Of a DNA stretch of 12,500 bases, positions 9,790-12,500 are shown one piece after another. The position numbers and the translations under genes are program-made. Each line of letters opens with the position of its first letter. The stretch's first letter is position 1. Source of the DNA: Neocallimastix lanati (nom. inval.) (lineage: Eukaryota; Neocallimastigomycota; Neocallimastigomycetes; Neocallimastigales; Neocallimastigaceae); NCBI GenBank assembly GCA_016946835.1, contig JACVTC010000104.1:130001-142500 (forward strand). The letters are read 5' to 3'. The notes below the pieces were generated by a model. It did not search any database. It saw only the letters and a program-made list of their open reading frames with translations, and was not told where the DNA came from.

Positions 9790-10087
9790 TCTCATAAAAG
9801 AAAGTTAAATATTTTTTTTTAATTCGTTATTGCGTTTTGGTTTAATAACTAATAATAAATACAAATAACACTTTCTATATTTATTTTATTTTATTTATTT
9901 TATATCCTATTCCTAGTTATTATTAAATATGAAAATATGTATTATTTTTTTTTTTTTTTTATAATTCTATTGTGAAATAATTTATTATTCTACTCTTTTA
10001 TTTTGTTATTGCTAACTCTATTAATATTATATACAAATAATTATTATCCTATATATAGAATAATTATATTATTTTTTTTTATATCAA

Positions 10088-10089
<2 letters not shown>

Positions 10090-10118
<29 letters not shown>
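10090..10118. repeat. T29 homopolymer
   Basis: 29 uninterrupted T within the gypsy leader. Confidence 0.9.
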
Positions 10119-10407
10119 GTATAATTATTATTATTACTATTCAACTAAAATATTATTACTAAACAATTATAACTAATCTTATTTTAATAATTTTAATATA
10201 AAGGAAAATTAAAGACTTGTTCGTTTTTATTCTGGTCAGAATTCCCAGTTGTCTCTAATTATATATCCTTTTAATAATTTAAATTAGTTTTGTGTTATTT
10301 AATGATTTATTATTATTAATTATAACCAATCTCAGCTCAATAACCAATTATAAAAAAAAAAAATAAAATATAATATTTAATATGTATAATTAATCCTTAA
10401 ATTTATT

Positions 10408-10409
<2 letters not shown>

Positions 10410-10448
<39 letters not shown>
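10410..10448. repeat. T39 homopolymer
   Basis: 39 uninterrupted T, the longest in the window, 26 bases inside the primer-binding site of the gypsy element. Confidence 0.9.
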
Positions 10449-10453
<5 letters not shown>

Positions 10454-10474
10454 AATATAACAATACTATTGCAC

Positions 10475-10493
10475 ATCCCCGATATCTCCACCA
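10475..10493 (-). promoter_or_regulatory. Primer-binding site of the gypsy element
   Basis: The minus strand reads TGGTGGAGATATCGGGGAT, five bases after the LTR end. TGG pairs with the CCA tail of a tRNA. The implied tRNA 3' end has A73 and an acceptor strand TATCTCC (so the 5' acceptor would be GGAGATA), followed inwards by a T-stem strand CCCGA and A58 in the right place. The tRNA identity cannot be named from this alone. This site fixes the element's orientation and the boundary of the 5' LTR. Confidence 0.75.
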
Positions 10494-10566
10494 ATTTTTG
10501 ATATACGAGACTTTTATGTGCAATAATTTATAAGCAGTGGGTTTTAAATAATGGTAGTTTAGTAAA

Positions 10567-10573
10567 CTTTATT
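10567..10573 (-). terminator. Candidate polyadenylation signal in the gypsy LTR
   Basis: AATAAAG on the minus strand, downstream of the TATA-like motif and conserved at 3307-3313 in the other LTR copy. Because the DNA is AT rich, conservation rather than the motif itself is the support. Confidence 0.45.
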
Positions 10574-10667
10574 AATAAAATTATAATATTCGTACAATTA
10601 AAATAATAATTCTAATTCCTAAAATTCTACAAGAGAGTTCTCTATTTCTAATATAAATAATTTAATC

Positions 10668-10675
10668 TATTTATA
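10668..10675 (-). promoter_or_regulatory. TATA-like box in the gypsy LTR
   Basis: TATAAATA on the minus strand, about 100 bases before the AATAAA signal, placed as expected for the U3/R boundary. In such AT-rich DNA the motif alone is weak evidence. Confidence 0.4.
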
Positions 10676-10845
10676 AGAAATGGGTAATATATTAATTATA
10701 TATTCTAATATATGGAACTATATAAATATTATATAAATTAAAGTATTATAATTATAATTATAATAATACATATTGAAATAAAATAAAATAAAATAATTAT
10801 TATCAAAGATATAAATTTAATATTTAATAGTTATTATTAAATATA

Positions 10846-10869
10846 CAAATATGTTACTACACATATTTG
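10846..10869. repeat. Terminal palindrome of LTR copy B
   Basis: CAAATATGT / ACATATTTG, a 9-bp perfect inverted repeat with spacer TACTAC, ten bases from the LTR end. Identical arms occur in copy A. Confidence 0.85.
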
Positions 10870-10904
10870 TTTTATATCAATGTTATATAAAAAATAAGAT
10901 TTAA

Positions 10905-11472
10905 TGTTGTTTGATATCAAACTGCACCTAAATAATAATATTTATTATTTAATTAGATTTCGGAGAAATTGCGTTTAGAGGTTAAAGATGTCGTTTCTCA
11001 ACATTTTAATTAAATTTAGTGTTTGCTAAATATATTAGCAATAGATTAGAATTTACCGGGATATCACTCAATTATTCAACTTTATAAGCCTCTTTTATAT
11101 AGTTAATATTAAAACATGTATTTAATGTATTAAAATATGTATGATCCATCAAATGTATTTTGTATGTATAAATAACATTAAATTATGTATTCTTAAAAAA
11201 TAAGCCTTTTGCTTCAAATAAATAAAGTTAATAAATAAAAAAATATTGAGATTTTTAACAGATTAAGAGTCTCATTTGACTCGATAAGTTTGTGTAGAAA
11301 TTTAGAATACTTAGTTTATTAGGAAATTTAGTAATTTAGTAATTTAGTAACTTAGTAACTTATTAACTTAGTAATTTAGCAATTTAGTAATATAGCAATT
11401 TAGTAATTTAGTAATTTAGTAATTTAGTAATTTAGCAACATAGTATACTTAGGATATTTAAGATTAACAACA
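10905..11472 (+). repeat. Candidate 5' LTR of the copia element
   Basis: 568 bp bounded by TGTTGTT and AACAACA, a 7-bp terminal inverted repeat of the TGTTG...CAACA type common in copia LTRs. It starts 25 bases beyond the gypsy LTR end. Inside are a 14-bp palindrome GTTTGATATCAAAC at 10909-10922, TATA-like TTTATATAG near 11093-11101, AATAAA motifs near 11217-11240 and an 8-bp tandem array at the 3' end. The matching 3' LTR would lie outside the window. No classical TGG primer-binding site follows, so the 3' boundary is provisional. Confidence 0.55.
11326..11445 (+). repeat. 8-bp tandem array, 15 units
   Basis: Fifteen consecutive 8-base units with consensus ATTTAGTA, exactly 120 bases with no indel. 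Variants include ACTTAGTA, ATTTAGCA, ATATAGCA and ACATAGTA. Degenerate relatives flank it (11299-11320 and 11546-11590). It lies near the 3' end of the putative copia LTR. Confidence 0.9.
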
Positions 11473-11640
11473 CTTAAATATACACATAAGTAAATAAGAA
11501 ACACATCAGAATTAGGAAATTAGTATTTGAATGTTTCTTATATAATTTAGTAATTAGAATTTAGAAATAGTAATTAGCAATTTGTAATTAATAAACAAAT
11601 TCATTAAATAATATTAGAAATATATTAATACATTTATAAA
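11473..11640 (+). other. Leader between copia LTR and gag
   Basis: AT-rich, 168 bases, with scattered AATTTAG/TAATTAG words related to the 8-bp array. No recognisable tRNA-complementary TGG site; copia elements that prime from an internal tRNA site would not show one. Confidence 0.45.
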
Positions 11641-12500
11641 ATGACCGGAACAACTAGAATAGTTCTTAATAGGATGGAATATGTCCTAACAGAAGATAAC
11701 TACGATGAATGGTATGAAGACTTTATCCTCGAACTCCAAGGCGCTGGATTAAGTGAATACGTAGAAAAAAACATAGATGATATAGTAAAAGAAGTAGATA
11801 AGAAATATACAACCAAAGATAAGAAGGGAAATGATATCTTATCTGAAGAAGGTGAAAACAAAATTAAGGAACATACAATGAACAACTTCAAAGTTTTGAG
11901 CTTTTTAAGAAAATCTGTTGATGCAAAAATAAAATCCTTTATTAGAAGTAAGGAAGAAGAAAAAAATTCAGCATACTTAATATTAAAGGTACTCAAGAAG
12001 AAATACCACGAAGAAGAATTCAATGAAATACCAAAACTCTACAGAAGATTAGAAAATATGAGGGCCGAAAGTGATAAAGAAACTTTAGAATACATCGAAG
12101 AATTTTTAGAAATTACGCAAAAGTTAGGAAAATTAAATAATAAACTTAGCAATAGGGAAAAATTAAACTACTTGTTTAAAGGACTACCAGAGAAACAATT
12201 AAATTTCTTAGAAATAAGATACAGTATCTCAGAAGACGTCGATGAAATATTAGAAGACATGAAGAAGCAAATTAGAAATCGTAGAATCTTTATCCCAGGA
12301 AAAAATAAAGAAAAAGAAGAAGAAATATCACAAATATCTAAAGGAAAAAATAAGAATAGAAATAAAGACAAAGGCAATAATTACGAAAGTTGTGATGAAG
12401 ACGATATCTGCGAGAAATTCAATAATAAAAGAAGTATAAATAATAAGAAAAAGTGCTGTTATTTATGTGATAGTGAAAACCATTTAGTTTACAACTGCCC
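11641..12500 (+). CDS. Ty1/copia Gag, 5' part, open at window end
   Basis: 286 complete codons with no stop; the frame is still open at 12500. The start ATG at 11641 has an in-frame TAA at 11626-11628. The N terminus LTEDNYDEWYEDFILELQG (residues 16-34) is the NYxxW block of copia-type Gag (UBN2-like). A largely helical, charged middle follows (LYRRLENMRAESDKETLEYI, residues 133-152, and LNYLFKGLPE, 175-184). A basic, Lys/Asn-rich linker (about 220-271) leads to the knuckle C273-x2-C276-x4-H281-x4-C286, which ends at the window edge. The protein would coat element RNA in virus-like particles. Codon use is less Asn-biased and the frame is unbroken, unlike the gypsy element, suggesting a younger insertion. 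Whether gag continues into pol cannot be seen. Confidence 0.85.
   Translation, partial: MTGTTRIVLNRMEYVLTEDNYDEWYEDFILELQGAGLSEYVEKNIDDIVKEVDKKYTTKDKKGNDILSEEGENKIKEHTMNNFKVLSFLRKSVDAKIKSFIRSKEEEKNSAYLILKVLKKKYHEEEFNEIPKLYRRLENMRAESDKETLEYIEEFLEITQKLGKLNNKLSNREKLNYLFKGLPEKQLNFLEIRYSISEDVDEILEDMKKQIRNRRIFIPGKNKEKEEEISQISKGKNKNRNKDKGNNYESCDEDDICEKFNNKRSINNKKKCCYLCDSENHLVYNC

Larger units (their letters stand above)
8795..9795 (-). pseudogene. Gypsy Gag (capsid and nucleocapsid), frameshifted
   Basis: Begins at ATG 9795 with MR and a serine run from AGT repeats. A retrotransposon Gag/capsid domain follows from about residue 45 (LWKFRINDWFKREGI) to about 165, including LIKKRYWRE and the helical tail DFNTRYLELYDLL. 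It forms the particle shell. Near 9275 the frame shifts by one base. In the continuing frame the protein is Asn/Arg-rich (KAEKYEKILQ, then NRNNRRNERNN), likely RNA binding. Another slip near 9010 leads to the CCHC knuckle segment and a third at about 8795 leads to the protease frame. The ORF that continues past 9275 in the first frame (an Ile-rich tail to 9049) is an artefact of reading the Asn-rich segment out of frame. Confidence 0.85.
9796..10474 (-). other. 5' leader of the gypsy element
   Basis: Untranslated stretch between the primer-binding site and the gag ATG, extremely AT rich. On the transcript strand it carries poly(A) tracts of 39 (10448-10410), 29 (10118-10090) and 16 (9960-9945) bases. 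A GC-richer patch near 10216-10260 (GGTCAGAATTCCCAG) may be structural or packaging related, but no function can be assigned. Confidence 0.6.
3262..10879 (-). mobile_element. Ty3/gypsy LTR retrotransposon, defective copy
   Basis: Minus-strand element: 5' LTR 10499-10879, primer-binding site 10475-10493, leader to 9796, Gag-Pol 9795-4580, 3' region 3931-4579 and a related LTR at 3262-3930. Domain order Gag, CCHC, protease, RT, RNase H, integrase (integrase after RNase H) identifies Ty3/gypsy (Metaviridae-like) rather than copia. There is no C-terminal chromodomain: integrase stops soon after the GPY/F module. Four one-base frame changes and two nonsense codons break the reading frame. Assignment of the low-coordinate LTR to the same insertion is uncertain because the two LTRs are very diverged. 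Confidence 0.8.
10499..10879 (-). repeat. 5' LTR (copy B) of the gypsy element
   Basis: 381-bp LTR bounded by TGATATA and TATATCA, a 7-bp terminal inverted repeat with the usual TG/CA ends. On the minus strand it runs: terminal palindrome (10869-10846), TATAAATA (10675-10668), then an AATAAAG signal (10573-10567), an order expected for U3, R and U5. The primer-binding site follows five bases beyond its end. It shares its ends with the LTR at 3262-3930. Confidence 0.8.
10905..12500 (+). mobile_element. Ty1/copia retrotransposon, 5' part, runs off window
   Basis: A candidate LTR (10905-11472), a 168-base leader and an intact gag open to the window edge, all on the plus strand. The gag type (NYxxW motif near the start, CCHC knuckle at the end of the visible part) is copia-like. 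It is opposite in direction to the gypsy element and to the copia relic at 2640-3260. Protease, integrase and RT are expected beyond 12500 but not seen. Confidence 0.7.

Noticed and set aside
11700-12377. Minus-strand ORFs of 107 and 69 codons
   Set aside because: Antisense shadows of the intact plus-strand copia gag, which is longer, has a good start and a zinc knuckle.

Overview
The window reads as AT-rich eukaryotic nuclear DNA, most likely fungal. The evidence is long T/A homopolymers, asparagine runs encoded by AAT/AAC, a C2H2 zinc-finger gene split by two short GT-AG introns with finger spacing and wording typical of fungi, and several LTR retrotransposons. The style (extreme AT content, Asn-rich proteins, very long T tracts) suggests an early-diverging lineage such as the anaerobic gut fungi. 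That placement is inference; no marker here proves it.

Layout. 13-1296 (-) is the only non-transposon gene, a three-exon zinc-finger regulator of about 346 aa with an Asn-rich tail. 1297-2640 is AT-rich DNA with a 32-base T tract and no gene I can support. About 2640-3260 (-) is a broken Ty1/copia reverse-transcriptase relic. About 3262-3930 and 10499-10879 are two diverged members of one LTR family in the same orientation, flanking a Ty3/gypsy element on the minus strand. Its leader is 9796-10474, with a clear primer-binding site at 10475-10493. Its Gag-Pol region is 9795-4580, in the order Gag, CCHC knuckle, aspartic protease, RT, RNase H, H2C2/DD35E integrase and GPY/F module. 3931-4579 is its AT-rich 3' part. 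From 10905 to the window end lies the 5' portion of a separate, apparently intact Ty1/copia element on the plus strand: an LTR with 7-bp inverted ends (10905-11472) and a gag still open at 12500.

The gypsy element is nearly readable but broken. It has four frame changes, all equal to loss of one base and all beside short homopolymers, plus two nonsense codons. Counting the four missing bases, 9795-4580 becomes exactly 1740 codons in one frame, so the parent element probably made Gag-Pol as a single polyprotein. The same pattern would also arise from uncorrected homopolymer errors in an assembly, so its activity cannot be judged from this sequence alone.

I found no bacterial-type system, CRISPR array, rRNA or convincing tRNA. 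The most distinctive material is the LTR family with a conserved terminal palindrome, the poly(A)-rich leader and 3' region of the gypsy transcript, and an 8-bp minisatellite inside the copia LTR.
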